Positions 51,461-62,022 of a stretch of DNA of 64,000 nt are shown here, in pieces. The position numbers were made by a program, and so were the translations under genes. Position 1 is the first letter of the stretch; each line of letters starts with the position of its first letter. The notes beneath the pieces are model-generated. The model ran no database searches and was not told the origin of the DNA. It saw only the letters and a program-made list of their open reading frames with translations. Source of the DNA: Herbidospora sakaeratensis (GTDB taxonomy: Bacteria > Actinomycetota > Actinomycetes > Streptosporangiales > Streptosporangiaceae); NCBI RefSeq assembly GCF_001570525.1, contig NZ_BBXC01000016.1, forward strand, positions 186,001 to 250,000, read 5' to 3'.

Positions 51461-51910
51461 TCAGCCGCAGTAGATGTCGGCGATGGTGGGCGTCTCCTTC
51501 GCGTCGCCCTTGAAGCCCGCCACCTCGGTCGCACCGGGCTTGAGCACCTTGTTCCACTTCTCGGCGTGGATCATCACCGAGGGCCCGCTCTGCATCCAGG
51601 TGCCGTTCCACGACTGGTTGATCTTCGCCTCCAGCGGGACGTTCCACTGGACGTACCAGTCGTTGATCGGCGCGGTGCCGGTGTTGGTGATCTTGGCCTC
51701 ACCCTGGAAACCCCCAGGCCAGGTGGTGATCAGTGTCACCTCGGCGGTGCACTTGGCGGCCGCGACGGCGGGTGCGGGCGAGGGGTGGAAGTGGACCGCC
51801 TCGGCGGGCGCCCCCACGATCCGCCAGAGGACCAGGGCCGCCCCGGCGACCAGCACGAGAACGGCAAGGGCGGTGAGGGAGTTTCTCTTCAACGGGGGCC
51901 CTCCAGGCAT
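51461..51910 (-). CDS. Membrane-anchored CBM2-like protein
   Basis: 149 residues from ATG 51910 (an upstream in-frame extension to 52027 is GC-rich and unlikely). A single transmembrane helix near residues 11-32 (LTALAVLVLVAGAALVLW) without a cleavage motif is followed by a short Ala/Pro spacer and one CBM2-type domain with a Cys at each end (KCTAEVTLITTWPGGFQG to ADIYCG) and Trp residues at the binding face. It has no catalytic domain, so it may display a cellulose- or chitin-binding module on the cell surface. Position next to the LPMO supports a role in substrate adhesion (inference). No good Shine-Dalgarno sequence. Confidence 0.8.
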   Translation of the reverse strand: MPGGPPLKRNSLTALAVLVLVAGAALVLWRIVGAPAEAVHFHPSPAPAVAAAKCTAEVTLITTWPGGFQGEAKITNTGTAPINDWYVQWNVPLEAKINQSWNGTWMQSGPSVMIHAEKWNKVLKPGATEVAGFKGDAKETPTIADIYCG

Positions 51911-51956
51911 GACGGATCGACGGTCGTCACGCGGGTTCGGGCCCGCCGGAATTGAA

Positions 51957-51990
51957 ACACGGCCCCCGGCCGGAGCGCCAGGGGCCGTGT
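51957..51990 (-). terminator. Second hairpin downstream of the carboxypeptidase gene
   Basis: ACACGGCCCC (51957-51966) pairs with GGGGCCGTGT (51981-51990) around a 14-nt loop. It lies between the terminator of the M14 gene and the ATG of the CBM2-like gene, so it may be a backup terminator or a leader hairpin. Confidence 0.45.
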
Positions 51991-52018
51991 CCATGTCCAC
52001 TTTGGGCAGATTCAGGAC

Positions 52019-52055
52019 GCGAGCCACAGCCGGCCTTCGGCCGGCCGCGGCTCGC
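52019..52055 (-). terminator. Terminator of the M14 carboxypeptidase gene
   Basis: Two 7-bp stems (52019-52025 with 52049-52055, 52029-52035 with 52039-52045) separated by a 3-bp mismatch, loop TTC, 5 bp after the stop codon. Confidence 0.8.
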
Positions 52056-52060
52056 TTGGG

Positions 52061-54664
52061 TCACTTCACGTCCGCCGCGGAGGACGACCAGTAGAGCGCC
52101 TTGGCCACCTGGGCGAACAGGCCCTTGGGGTGGTTGCGGAACATCGGCTCGGTGCCGAACATGACCACCGCCGCGCCGCGTTCGTCCCGGCCGCTGACCA
52201 CGGCCGCCTGGCCGCGGGCCGCGTCCTGGCCGCCCGTGCCGTTGGCGTTGGCCCGCCAGTGGCCGCTGACCAGCGGGCCGTCGGCCGCGTACGCCTGCTC
52301 GACGCGGACCTCCGGGCCGAGGCCGGTGAACCAGCGCGGCGAGTAGACGAACGAGCTCGCCGGGGCGTCGCCGCCGACCGGGCCGCCCGGCGAGGTCACC
52401 TTCACCACGCCGTTGGCGTCGCTGCGACCGGCGACCGGGGTCACGGTGAGCAGGCCGGCCGCGCCGTTGAAGGTCGCGCCGGTGCTGCCGCGGGTGACCA
52501 CGCCGCCCGTCGTCAGGTAGGCGTCGAGCGCCGCCCTGGCCTCGGGGGTGAGCTGGGCGTAGCTGAGGCCGCTGGAGACGAAGAGCACGTCGGTGCCGCT
52601 CCAGTCGAACCCGGCGTTCAGCACGGCCGTCGACACCGGCGTGACCTGGAAGCCCAGCTCACGCAGGGTGAACAGCTCGTCGGCCGAGACGGCGGCGGCG
52701 ATCCGGACCTGGCCGATCTTGGCGCCGGTGGTCGTGGACGCCTGGCCGAAGGACACCCCGTACTTGCGGGCGACCCCCTCGGCCTGGCGGCGGGCCGAGG
52801 CCGGGATCACGGCGGTCCCGTCGGCGGCCCAGGTGACCTGGACACCCTGCCCGAGCAGCTCGTTCAGGGCCTGGATCTCGCGGCCGTCGGTGACCCGCAG
52901 CGAGAGCGACCGGGACGTCCACGGCACCGAGCCGTCGAGGCCGGCCCGGTCGACCTGCTTCGTGTCGGCCTTGATCGAGGTGACGGAGTCGACCGTGGCG
53001 CCCCAGAGCAGGGCGTGGCTCCAGCCGGAGATGTCGTACATGGAGTCGACGCGCGGGGTGATGTCGGCGCCCGGCTCCAGCATCACGTTGGCGATGCCGC
53101 GCTTGGGCTGGTGCATGTCGACGACGTAGGAGCCCTCGGCGTACCGCTTGCCGCCGGCCGAGAACGCCTTCTTCGCCTTGTCCACCCGGACGTCGTTGGC
53201 GATCAGGTGGTCGACCAGGCGCGCGGCGGCCGTGGCCGAACGCTGCCCGTCGCCCGCCGGGATCACGTAGGCGCGCGGGAAGGTGGTGTTGTAGACGTCC
53301 TCGGGGCCGAAGCCCGGCACGATGTCCAGCGGCACCTGCTTGGAGGGCTCGCCGGCGGCGCCCCGGCGGAACACCTCGATCTGGTCGGCGATCAGCTGGT
53401 CGTGGCGCTCCTGCACGAAGGTGTACGTCGCCCGCATCACCGCCGCCGCGATGTTGGTGTTGATGGCCGAGCGCCGCCGCAGCTCCTCGACCGGGAGGTT
53501 GTTGTAGTCGGCGTTGTTGACCCGCATCGGGAACTCGATGGTGTGCGAGGCCACCGCGCCCTGGAAGGGGGCGTACTGCGGGGTGAAGATCGGGGGCCAG
53601 TCGTCCCAGCCCTCGGCGTCGTCGCGGAACGGGATGGTCGGCGGGTTCACGCCGTCCTTCTCGGGCGTGTAGCCGAGGCCGAGCACCGCCTGCTCCATGG
53701 CCAGGCCGTTGGCGTAGGTGTTCTTGATGAACACGTCGTACTCGTAGTTGGCGCCGTGGGGCGGGGTCGTCGGCTCGATGAGGGTGCCGTTGACGTAGCC
53801 GTGCAGGTCGATCATGGCGACCGGCTGGGTGTCGATCATGACCTGGCGCATCGCCTGGACCTCGGGCTGCGAGGCGGTGATGAAGTCGCGGTTCATGTCG
53901 AAGCCGGCGCCGTTGGCGCGGGTGTTGCCGAACCGGCCGTCGGGGTTGGCTGTGACGTTGAAGTAGAGCCGGGTGCGGTTCAGCAGGTCGACGATCTTCT
54001 TGTCGCTACTGGTCGCCAATTCCTCGATCACGCGCAGGGCGGCGTCGGTGCCCTCCCACTCGTTGCCGTGGATGTTGTTGTTGACGAAGACCGGCGCCTT
54101 GTACTTCCCGGGCAGCTTGCGGTCCTTGGCGGCCTTGGCGGCGTCGTTCTCGATCCGGTCGCGAATGGCGTCCTGCTCGCGGGCCTGCTGCTTGCTCTCG
54201 GGCGCGGTGACCGTCACGAGGTAGAGGTCGCGGCCCTGGTGGGACTGGGCGATGACCTCGACGCTGACGCGGTTGCTGCGGGCCTGGAGGGCGTTCAGCT
54301 TGCCGGCGATGGCGTGGTAGGGCGTCAGGCCCAGCTTGACGGAGGCGTCGGCCGGGTTCTCGGCGGGAACCGGCAGGCGGGTCTGGCGCGGGTAGCCGCG
54401 CTCCTTGTCCTTGAAGTCGCGGAAGAAGGGGAAGTGCTTGAGCCGCTCGGCGGCGGCTGCGGGGGTCGTGTCGCCCGCCGGGGCGCGTAACGTCGCGGCG
54501 GCCGGATCGGCGACGCCGGCGGCCTCCTCGTTGCGCTCGGGACCGTTGCCGAAGTCGCGGGTGGTCACCCCGGGCGGCGGGGTCGGCTCGGCGGAGGCCG
54601 AACCCGTCGGAGCGAGGAGCGTGGCCGCGACGGCGACGCTCAGGAGAGCGGTGGGGGCACGCAA
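52061..54664 (-). CDS. Secreted M14 zinc carboxypeptidase family protein
   Basis: 867 residues with a Sec signal peptide (cleavage near ASA, residue 25). The M14 domain (about 110-450) has zinc ligands in NNNIHGNEWEG (His, Glu) and the later His in IDLHGYVNG, substrate Arg/Asn in NPDGRFGNTRANGAGFDMNRD, and catalytic Glu in HTIEFPM. The C-terminal half (about 460-867) is a large extension with a glutamine-amidotransferase-like segment (DVLFVSSGLSYAQLTPEARAAL, then YLTTGGVV) common in actinobacterial secreted M14 proteins. It probably trims peptides outside the cell. TTG 54664, with GGAGG 7 nt upstream. Confidence 0.92.
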   Translation of the reverse strand: MRAPTALLSVAVAATLLAPTGSASAEPTPPPGVTTRDFGNGPERNEEAAGVADPAAATLRAPAGDTTPAAAAERLKHFPFFRDFKDKERGYPRQTRLPVPAENPADASVKLGLTPYHAIAGKLNALQARSNRVSVEVIAQSHQGRDLYLVTVTAPESKQQAREQDAIRDRIENDAAKAAKDRKLPGKYKAPVFVNNNIHGNEWEGTDAALRVIEELATSSDKKIVDLLNRTRLYFNVTANPDGRFGNTRANGAGFDMNRDFITASQPEVQAMRQVMIDTQPVAMIDLHGYVNGTLIEPTTPPHGANYEYDVFIKNTYANGLAMEQAVLGLGYTPEKDGVNPPTIPFRDDAEGWDDWPPIFTPQYAPFQGAVASHTIEFPMRVNNADYNNLPVEELRRRSAINTNIAAAVMRATYTFVQERHDQLIADQIEVFRRGAAGEPSKQVPLDIVPGFGPEDVYNTTFPRAYVIPAGDGQRSATAAARLVDHLIANDVRVDKAKKAFSAGGKRYAEGSYVVDMHQPKRGIANVMLEPGADITPRVDSMYDISGWSHALLWGATVDSVTSIKADTKQVDRAGLDGSVPWTSRSLSLRVTDGREIQALNELLGQGVQVTWAADGTAVIPASARRQAEGVARKYGVSFGQASTTTGAKIGQVRIAAAVSADELFTLRELGFQVTPVSTAVLNAGFDWSGTDVLFVSSGLSYAQLTPEARAALDAYLTTGGVVTRGSTGATFNGAAGLLTVTPVAGRSDANGVVKVTSPGGPVGGDAPASSFVYSPRWFTGLGPEVRVEQAYAADGPLVSGHWRANANGTGGQDAARGQAAVVSGRDERGAAVVMFGTEPMFRNHPKGLFAQVAKALYWSSSAADVK

Positions 54665-54762
54665 CAGAGAACCTCCGTGATCAGAGTGCGTGCCTCAATT
54701 CATAGTGATCATTCGTATGATTACGCAAGATTTGTGATGAAAGCTCTTGTGGCCGGAAGATT

Positions 54763-55923
54763 TCACGCCCAAGGTGGCGGCACGGCCACGCGCGGCGGCG
54801 GCACCGGGAACAGGCCCCGCGAGTGGGCCATCAGGTCGGCCAGCGACCGCTGGGTGACCAGGAAGTCGTCCTCGGAGACCCCTCCGCGCACCGCCCGCTC
54901 GTGGAGCAGCCCGAGCTCGGTCGCGGCCAGCTGGTAGTCGCTCATCGCCTGCTGCCCGCGCCGCCCGCCGTGCTGGCGGGCCCACTTGCGGGCCTCGCGC
55001 CGGTGCTTCAGCGACGAGAGCATGACGATGTCGGCGGCCGTGATCAGCCCGGTGCGCTCGTAGGGCGGCAGGTAGTGCTGGATCATGCCGACCACCCGCT
55101 TCCGGTCGCGCACGATGACCCACAGCTCCACGAAGAGCAGCGCCATCAGGATCAGGTAGGCCACGATCAGCCCGTTGAAGCCGGCGAAGGAGGCGAACCC
55201 GTTCCAGAGGCCGTGGAGGATCATCGCGCCGATCCAGCCGAAGACGACCATCCAGACGCCGCGCGCGCCCCGGTTCTGCGGCTGGGCGGCGTAGGCCACC
55301 GCGATCCCGATCAGCGAGGTGAACAGCGGGTGGGCGAGCGGCGAGAGCACCCCGCGCAGCACCACCGTGGCGGCCAGGCCCTCGGGGCCGTTCTCGGTCA
55401 GCGCCGCCAGGTAGTAGCTGACGTTCTCGGACATCGCGAAGCCCAGGCCCACCATGCTGGCGTAGATGATGCCGTCGGTCGGGCCGTCGAGCTCCTGCCG
55501 CCGGTAGCGCAGGAACCCGACCAGCACCAGGCCCTTCATCGACTCCTCGACGAGCGGGGCGCCGAAGGTGGCGACGTAGTTGCGGGCCCCCTCGGGGTCG
55601 CCCAGCGCGTTCTCGACGTAAATCAGGTTGAGCGAGTTGAGCAGGCCGGCGAACAGCACCGCGATGCCCGCGCCCCACATGAAGGCGAAGATCAGGTTGC
55701 TGCGCGGCTCGGGCTCCATGCGGTCGAGCGCCAGGACCCCCGCCAGCAGCAGCGGAACGGGCGCGATCGCCGCCGCCAGCGCGATGAAGAACTCGACCGG
55801 GTCTCCGTTGAGGATGTCAAAGGAGAACGACACGGTCGCGCAGATGCCCGCCACCACGAGCCCGATGATGAGCCCGAAGGACGGGCGCCCCCTCAACACC
55901 GATCGTGGATCACGGCTCGCCAT
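54763..55923 (-). CDS. PrsW-family intramembrane metalloprotease
   Basis: 386 residues with about eight transmembrane helices. The active-site motifs are in place: Glu126-Glu127..Lys130 (VEESMKG), Glu166 in GFAMSEN, His198 in SPLAHPLFTS and the later HGLWNGF. In Bacillus PrsW cleaves the anti-sigma factor RsiW; the target here is unknown. The C-terminal about 120 residues form a cytoplasmic tail. ATG 55923. It lies downstream of ctaB on the same strand. Confidence 0.92.
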   Translation of the reverse strand: MASRDPRSVLRGRPSFGLIIGLVVAGICATVSFSFDILNGDPVEFFIALAAAIAPVPLLLAGVLALDRMEPEPRSNLIFAFMWGAGIAVLFAGLLNSLNLIYVENALGDPEGARNYVATFGAPLVEESMKGLVLVGFLRYRRQELDGPTDGIIYASMVGLGFAMSENVSYYLAALTENGPEGLAATVVLRGVLSPLAHPLFTSLIGIAVAYAAQPQNRGARGVWMVVFGWIGAMILHGLWNGFASFAGFNGLIVAYLILMALLFVELWVIVRDRKRVVGMIQHYLPPYERTGLITAADIVMLSSLKHRREARKWARQHGGRRGQQAMSDYQLAATELGLLHERAVRGGVSEDDFLVTQRSLADLMAHSRGLFPVPPPRVAVPPPWA

Positions 55924-55959
55924 TCCGTGAGCGTAACGGAACCTCGACGCGCTGTCCGC

Positions 55960-56883
55960 TCAGGCGATCAGGGAGTCGATCGCCACGGCCAGGAACAGCA
56001 GCGCCAGGTAGATGTTCGACCAGTGGAAGAACCGCATCGGGCGCAGGTCGACGCCGGTCTTGCCCGCCTTCAGGCGGTGGCGCAGGGCGTACACCTCGAA
56101 CAGGCAGGCGGCGCCCAGCACGGCCGCGACGGCCGGGTAGAACAGGGAGGTCCCGGCCACCGGCCAGAGCAGCAGCGAGCAGACCACGGTCGCCCACGTG
56201 TACCAGATGACCTGCTTCACGACCGTGGCCTCGGAGGCCACCGTGGGGAGCATCGGCACCTTGGCGGCGGCGTAGTCCTCGCGGTAGCGCATCGCCAGGG
56301 TCCAGGTGTGCGGCGGCGTCCAGAAGAACACCACGCCGAACAGCACGACCGGCGCCCACGACATGCCGCCGGTGATGCCGGCCCAGCCGATCAGCACGGG
56401 CATGCACCCGGCGATGCCGCCCCAGACGATGTTCTGCGACGTGCGCCGCTTCAGGAACATCGAATAGACCAGGACGTAGAAGAGGATCGCCCCCAAGGAC
56501 AGGGCGGCGGCCAGCCAGTTGACGGTCAGGCCGAGGCCCAGCGTGGAAGCCGCGCCCAAAATCACGCCAAAAGTGAGCGCGCCCCTCGGGGACACCGTGT
56601 GGCGGGCCAGCGGACGGCGCCGCGTGCGGCGCATCACCTCGTCGATGTCGCGGTCGATGTAGCAGTTCAGCGCGTTGGCGCTGCCCGCCGACAGGGTGCC
56701 GAACACCATGGTGTTGATCGCCAGCCACAGATCGGGAAGGCCCTTGGCGGCGAGGAACATGACCGGCAGCGTGGTGATCAGGAGCAGCTCGATGATCCGC
56801 GGCTTGGTCAGCGCCACATAGGCCCGGATGACCTCGCCGGCGCCGCGGCGAACCGCGGCGGGGGCCATCGCTTCGTTCTTCAT
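55960..56883 (-). CDS. ctaB: Protoheme IX farnesyltransferase (heme O synthase)
   Basis: 307 residues from ATG 56883 (TTG and GTG codons slightly upstream are alternatives). UbiA-type prenyltransferase with about nine transmembrane helices; the two Asp-rich motifs are [15 protein letters not shown] and [12 protein letters not shown], and [15 protein letters not shown] is the family N-terminal segment. It attaches farnesyl to heme b, and CtaA encoded at 48422 then makes heme A. Divergent from tkt, an arrangement shared with mycobacteria. Confidence 0.96.
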   Translation of the reverse strand: MKNEAMAPAAVRRGAGEVIRAYVALTKPRIIELLLITTLPVMFLAAKGLPDLWLAINTMVFGTLSAGSANALNCYIDRDIDEVMRRTRRRPLARHTVSPRGALTFGVILGAASTLGLGLTVNWLAAALSLGAILFYVLVYSMFLKRRTSQNIVWGGIAGCMPVLIGWAGITGGMSWAPVVLFGVVFFWTPPHTWTLAMRYREDYAAAKVPMLPTVASEATVVKQVIWYTWATVVCSLLLWPVAGTSLFYPAVAAVLGAACLFEVYALRHRLKAGKTGVDLRPMRFFHWSNIYLALLFLAVAIDSLIA

Positions 56884-57140
56884 GAGCACCGTCAAGGCGC
56901 TTCCAGCACGTGCGGGGTCAACGCGTAACCTCGGGATTAGAGCGGGATCTCCGGGCAGCAGCCGGAACTAGGGAAATCACTGTAGTGGGACGGGCCCGTG
57001 GTCCCTGAATCGGGGCTGCTCACCCACCTGCCGTCTCACGGACGGCGGCCTACCGGACGGTACCGGTCGCCACCCGTTAGGGTCCCGTGTGGGCGGGAAC
57101 GCCCGAACGCGCGAAAGAAAGACTAGAGGGGATCGAGCGA
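56884..57140. promoter_or_regulatory. Divergent ctaB-tkt promoter region
   Basis: 257 bp with no gene. TAGGGT (57078-57083) is a possible -10 for tkt; TTGACC on the - strand (near 56923-56918) a possible -35 for ctaB. A GGTACC-centred ACCGG-N3-GGTACCGGT repeat lies near 57053-57066. GAGGGGA stands before the tkt GTG. Confidence 0.35.
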
Positions 57141-59243
57141 GTGAGCAGTGCTGGTCTTGAGTGGAGCGACCTCGATCGACAGGCCGTCGACGTGGTGCGC
57201 GCCCTGGCGATGGACGCTGTTGAGAAGGCGGGCTCGGGACACCCCGGAACGGCGATGAGCCTGGCGCCAGCCGCATACCTGCTGTTCCAGAAGACGATGC
57301 GACACGACCCTACCGATTCCCACTGGGTGGGTCGTGACCGATTTGTACTTTCCTGTGGCCATTCCAGCCTTACCCTTTACATTCAGCTCTATCTGTCCGG
57401 TTACGGCTTGAGCCTCGAGGACATCAAGGCCCTGCGCACCTGGGACAGCCTGACCCCCGGTCACCCCGAGCACGGCCACACGCTCGGCGTCGAGACCACC
57501 ACCGGCCCGCTGGGCCAGGGCATCGGCAACGCCGTCGGCATGGCCATGGCCGCCCGCCGCGAGCGCGGCCTCTACGACCCCGACGCCGCCCCCGGCACCT
57601 CGCCCTTCGACCACCACATCTGGTGCGTGGCCTCCGAGGGCGACATCGAAGAGGGCATCAGCCACGAGGTCAGCGCCCTGGCCGGCCACCAGCGCCTGGG
57701 CAACCTGACCGTGGTCTTCGACTCCAACCACATCTCGATCGAGGACGACACCCAGATCGCCCTCTCCGAGGACGTGGTGGCCCGCTACCGGGCCTACGGC
57801 TGGCACACCCAGACCGTCGACTGGACCCAGACCGGCGACTACGTCGAGGACGTCGCCGCCCTCCACGCCGCTCTGGAGGCCGCGCGCGCCGAGACCGACC
57901 GGCCGTCGTTCATCCGGCTGCGCACGATCATCGGCTGGCCGGCACCCAACAAGCAGAACACCGGCAAGATCCACGGCTCGGCGCTGGGCGCCGACGAGAT
58001 CGCCGCCACCAAGAAGATCCTCGGCCTGGACCCGAACGAGTCGTTCGTCGTGCCGGAGGCCGTGCTGGAGCACGCCCGCGGCGTCGTCGCGCGCGGCCGG
58101 GCCGCCCACGCCGAATGGGACAAGGGCTACCAGGAGTGGCGCGCCGCCCACCCCGAGCGGGCCGCCCTGCTCGACCGGCTGAGCGCCAAGGAGTTGCCCA
58201 TCGGCTGGACCGAGGCGCTGCCGACCTTCGAGGCCGGCGGCTCGATGGCCACCCGCAAGGCGTCGGGCGAGGTGCTGAGCGCCCTGGCCCCGGTGCTGCC
58301 CGAGTTGTGGGGCGGCTCGGCCGACCTGGCCGAGTCGAACAACACCACCATGAAGGGCGAGCCGTCGTTCATCCCCGAGGAGTTCCAGACCAAGGAGTTC
58401 CCCGGCGGGCCCTACGGCCGCACCCTCCACTTCGGCATCCGCGAGCACGGCATGGGCTCCATCCTCAACGGCATCGCCCTGCACGGCGGCACCCGCCCCT
58501 ACGGCGGCACCTTCCTGGTCTTCAGCGACTACATGCGCCCCGCGGTGCGCCTGGCCGCGCTGATGAAGCTGCCGGTCACCTACGTCTGGACGCACGACTC
58601 CATCGGCCTCGGCGAAGACGGCCCGACCCACCAGCCGGTCGAGCACCTGTGGGCGCTGCGCGCGATCCCGGGCCTCGACGTCGTCCGCCCGGCCGACGCC
58701 AACGAGACCGCCGCCGTCTGGCGCATCATCATGGAGCACAACGACCGCCCCGCCGCGCTGGCGCTGACCCGGCAGAACCTGCCGGTCTACGCCGGCACCG
58801 CCGACGCGAGCAAGGTCGCCAAGGGCGGCTACGTGCTTGAAGACGCCTCCGACGGGCAGCCGAAGGTGGTCATCATCGGCACCGGCTCGGAGGTCGAGAT
58901 CGCTCTCGGCGCCCGTAAGAGCCTCGAGGAGCAGGGCATCCCGACGCGCGTCGTCTCGATGCCGTGCGTCGAGTGGTTCCACGCGCAGGACGCCGCCTAC
59001 CGGCAGGAGGTCCTGCCACCGAATGTTCACGCGAGGGTCGCCGTGGAGGCGGGAATCGCGCTGGGCTGGCGTGAGTTCGTAGGAGACGATGGCGTCGTGG
59101 TGAGCCTGGAGCACTTCGGCGCCTCGGCCCCCTACAGAACCCTCTACGAGCAGTTCGGCCTCACGGCCGAGCGCGTGGCCGCGGCGGCGAAGGCCTCGCT
59201 CGCCAAGACCGGCGCCGACAAGGGCGAGACGACGGGAAACTGA
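57141..59243 (+). CDS. tkt: Transketolase
   Basis: 700 residues, thiamine-diphosphate enzyme of the non-oxidative pentose phosphate pathway. His residues GHSSLTLY and GPLGQG, the ThDP-binding [15 protein letters not shown] to [12 protein letters not shown] stretch (GDG-N motif in the form EGD..N), SGSGHPG near the N-terminus, and the C-terminal GSEVEIAL are all in place. GTG 57141 has GAGGGGA 8 nt upstream. First gene of tkt-tal-pgi-zwf-opcA. Confidence 0.97.
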   Translation: MSSAGLEWSDLDRQAVDVVRALAMDAVEKAGSGHPGTAMSLAPAAYLLFQKTMRHDPTDSHWVGRDRFVLSCGHSSLTLYIQLYLSGYGLSLEDIKALRTWDSLTPGHPEHGHTLGVETTTGPLGQGIGNAVGMAMAARRERGLYDPDAAPGTSPFDHHIWCVASEGDIEEGISHEVSALAGHQRLGNLTVVFDSNHISIEDDTQIALSEDVVARYRAYGWHTQTVDWTQTGDYVEDVAALHAALEAARAETDRPSFIRLRTIIGWPAPNKQNTGKIHGSALGADEIAATKKILGLDPNESFVVPEAVLEHARGVVARGRAAHAEWDKGYQEWRAAHPERAALLDRLSAKELPIGWTEALPTFEAGGSMATRKASGEVLSALAPVLPELWGGSADLAESNNTTMKGEPSFIPEEFQTKEFPGGPYGRTLHFGIREHGMGSILNGIALHGGTRPYGGTFLVFSDYMRPAVRLAALMKLPVTYVWTHDSIGLGEDGPTHQPVEHLWALRAIPGLDVVRPADANETAAVWRIIMEHNDRPAALALTRQNLPVYAGTADASKVAKGGYVLEDASDGQPKVVIIGTGSEVEIALGARKSLEEQGIPTRVVSMPCVEWFHAQDAAYRQEVLPPNVHARVAVEAGIALGWREFVGDDGVVVSLEHFGASAPYRTLYEQFGLTAERVAAAAKASLAKTGADKGETTGN

Positions 59244-59245
59244 AC

Positions 59246-60352
59246 ATGAGTGAGAACCTCTCCAAGCTGACCAAATTCGGCGTGTCCATTTGGCTCGACG
59301 ACATCAGCCGCGAGCGTCTGCGCACCGGCAACCTCGCGGCCCTGATCCGCGAGAAGAACGTCACCGGTGTCACGTCCAACCCGACGATCTTCGCGTCCGC
59401 GCTGAGCAAGGGCGACGCCTACGACACCCAGCTCCACGACCTGGCGGTCCGCAAGGTCTCGGTCGACGAGGCCGTGCGCGCGATCACCACGTTCGACATC
59501 CGCTGGGCCGCCGACGTGCTGCGCCCGGTCTTCGACGCCACCTCCGGCGTCGACGGCCGCGTGTCCATCGAGGTCGACCCCCGCCTGGCCCGCGAGACCG
59601 AGGCGACCATCGCCGAGGCCCGCGCCCTGTGGTGGCTGGTCGACCGCGAGAACCTGTTCATCAAGATCCCTGCGACCGTCGAGGGCCTGCCCGCGATCAC
59701 CGCGGCCATCGCCGAGGGCATCAGCGTCAACGTCACGCTGATCTTCTCCCTCGAGCGCTACCGCGCGGTCATGGACGCCTGGCTCGACGGCCTGGAGCAG
59801 GCCAAGGCCAAGGGCCTCGACCTGTCGAAGATCGAGTCGGTGGCGTCGTTCTTCGTCAGCCGCGTCGACTCCGAGATCGACGCCCGCCTCGACAAGATCG
59901 GCACCCCCGAGGCGCTGGAGCTCAAGGGCAAGGCCGCCGTCGCCAACGCGCGCCTGGCGTACGCCGCCTTCGAGGAGATCGTGAACACCCCGCGCTGGCA
60001 GGAGCTGCGCGCGGCCGGGGCGCGTCCCCAGCGCCCGCTGTGGGCCTCCACGGGCACCAAGAACCCCGACTACCCCGACACCCTCTACGTCGACGAGCTC
60101 GTCACCGCCGGCACCGTCAACACGATGCCGGAGAAGACGCTGAACGCCGTGGCCGACCACGGGCGTATCTCGGGCGACACGATCCGTCCGTTCTACGAGG
60201 CCGCCTGGAACGCCATGGCCGCCCTGAAGAGCATCGGCATCGACTACGACGACGTCGTGAAGGCGCTGGAGGACGAAGGCGTCGACAAGTTCGCCGTCTC
60301 GTGGAACGAACTGCTGGAGACCGTCACCACCGAGCTGGGGAAGGCCCGATAA
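59246..60352 (+). CDS. tal: Transaldolase
   Basis: 368 residues of the longer actinobacterial type 2 form. The Schiff-base Lys140 is in NLFIKIPAT, and GVTSNPTIF near residue 41 and [11 protein letters not shown] are family signatures. It transfers a dihydroxyacetone unit between sedoheptulose-7-P and glyceraldehyde-3-P. Starts 2 nt after tkt. Confidence 0.96.
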   Translation: MSENLSKLTKFGVSIWLDDISRERLRTGNLAALIREKNVTGVTSNPTIFASALSKGDAYDTQLHDLAVRKVSVDEAVRAITTFDIRWAADVLRPVFDATSGVDGRVSIEVDPRLARETEATIAEARALWWLVDRENLFIKIPATVEGLPAITAAIAEGISVNVTLIFSLERYRAVMDAWLDGLEQAKAKGLDLSKIESVASFFVSRVDSEIDARLDKIGTPEALELKGKAAVANARLAYAAFEEIVNTPRWQELRAAGARPQRPLWASTGTKNPDYPDTLYVDELVTAGTVNTMPEKTLNAVADHGRISGDTIRPFYEAAWNAMAALKSIGIDYDDVVKALEDEGVDKFAVSWNELLETVTTELGKAR

Positions 60353-60355
60353 CTC

Positions 60356-61966
60356 ATGGCGGTAGAGGTGACCCTGGGTCCCGTGGCTGACGCCGCGGCG
60401 GCCGTCAAGGAGAAGCTGGTCGCCGAGGGCGTGCCGGCCGCGCTCGCGGCGGGCGACTCGACCCTCTGGGGGCCCGAGGCGCAGACCGAGGCGGCGATCC
60501 GGCTCGGCTGGCTGACCCTGCCCACGACCAGCCGGGAGCTGCTGCCCGAGCTGACCAAGCTGGTGGAGCGGGTGCGGGCCGAAGGGCTCGACCACGTCGT
60601 GCTGGCCGGCATGGGCGGCTCGTCGCTGGCGCCGGAGGTCATCTGCGCGACCGAGGACGTGCCGCTGACCGTGCTCGACACCACCGACCCCGGCCAGGTG
60701 CTGCGCGCCCTGGGCGACCGGCTGGAGAACACGGTCGTGGTGGTCGCGTCGAAGAGCGGCGGCACCGTCGAGACCGACAGCCACCGCCGGATCTACGAGA
60801 AGGCCTTCCGCGACGCCGGCATCGACCCGGCCGACCGGATCGTCGTCGTCACCGACCCGGGTTCACCTCTCGAGAAGTCCGCGACCGAGGCGGGTTACCA
60901 GGTCTTCCTGGCCGACCCGAACGTCGGCGGGCGCTACAGCGCGCTCAGCGCGTTCGGCCTGGTGCCGAGCGCGCTGGCCGGCGCCGACGTCGCCCGGCTG
61001 CTCGACGACGCCGCCGAGATCGCCCCGCTGCTGGGTCAGAACGAGGGCAACCCGGGTCTCGACCTGGGCGCCCTGCTGGGGGCCCAGGCGCTGGGCGGGC
61101 GCGACAAGCTCATCCTGCGCGACGCGCTGACCGACATCGCCGGGCTGCCCGACTGGATCGAGCAGCTCATCGCCGAGTCGACCGGCAAGTCGGGCAAGGG
61201 CATCCTGCCCGTCGTCGGCGCCGACTCGGCCGAGGGCCACGACCAGTTCGCGGTCGACATCGGCCCCGAGGGCGACGTCCACGTCGACGGCCCGCTGGGC
61301 GCGCAGTTCCTGGTCTGGGAGTACGCCACCGCGATCGCCGGCCGGGTGCTCGAGATCGACCCCTTCAACCAGCCCAACGTGGCCGAGTCGAAGGAGAACA
61401 CCGGCAAGATCCTCGCGTCCGCCCCGCAGATCGGCGCCCCGGCGCTGGTCGACGGCCCGGTCGAGGTCTACGGCGAGGTCGGCGACTCCCGCAACCTGGC
61501 CGACGTGCTGACCCTGCTGCTGCGGGAGGTCCCCTCCGACGGCTACCTGGCGATCATGGCCTACCTCGACCGCGAGGCCGCCTTCGACGCCGCGGTGCTC
61601 GGCGGGGCCGACTTCGAGCAGACCACCGAGGCGTGGGCCAGGGCCGACGTCGCGACGCTGCGCAACCTGCTCGACTACCGCACCGAGCGGGCCGTCACCT
61701 TCGGGTGGGGCCCCCGGTTCCTGCACTCGACCGGCCAATACCACAAGGGCGGCCCGCAGGTCGGGGTGTTCCTGCAGATCACCGGCGCCAACGGCGACGA
61801 CGTGGAGGTGCCGGGCAAGCCTTACGGCCTGGCCGAGCTCCAGCTCGCGCAGGCGCTGGGCGACCTCGGGGCGCTCCAGTCGCGGGGCCGTCCGACCGTG
61901 CGGCTCCACCTCACCGACCGGCGGGCGGGCGTCGCCCACCTGCTGGCGGTGGCCGAGGAGCTCTGA
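60356..61966 (+). CDS. pgi: Glucose-6-phosphate isomerase
   Basis: 536 residues of the SIS-fold type usual in this actinobacterial operon and related to the isomerase half of fused transaldolase-isomerases, rather than the classical eukaryote-like form. GMGGSSLAPEV and SKSGGTVET (phosphate-binding Ser/Thr loops), DPNVGGRYSALS and the C-terminal GRPTVRLHL segment are visible. It links glucose-6-P and fructose-6-P, so the operon can run as a cycle. Starts 3 nt after tal. Confidence 0.92.
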   Translation: MAVEVTLGPVADAAAAVKEKLVAEGVPAALAAGDSTLWGPEAQTEAAIRLGWLTLPTTSRELLPELTKLVERVRAEGLDHVVLAGMGGSSLAPEVICATEDVPLTVLDTTDPGQVLRALGDRLENTVVVVASKSGGTVETDSHRRIYEKAFRDAGIDPADRIVVVTDPGSPLEKSATEAGYQVFLADPNVGGRYSALSAFGLVPSALAGADVARLLDDAAEIAPLLGQNEGNPGLDLGALLGAQALGGRDKLILRDALTDIAGLPDWIEQLIAESTGKSGKGILPVVGADSAEGHDQFAVDIGPEGDVHVDGPLGAQFLVWEYATAIAGRVLEIDPFNQPNVAESKENTGKILASAPQIGAPALVDGPVEVYGEVGDSRNLADVLTLLLREVPSDGYLAIMAYLDREAAFDAAVLGGADFEQTTEAWARADVATLRNLLDYRTERAVTFGWGPRFLHSTGQYHKGGPQVGVFLQITGANGDDVEVPGKPYGLAELQLAQALGDLGALQSRGRPTVRLHLTDRRAGVAHLLAVAEEL

Positions 61967-62022
61967 CCCGATGAGAGCGCATGAGATCAAAACGGAGCCG
62001 TCGTACGGGAGGGCGCCGAATC

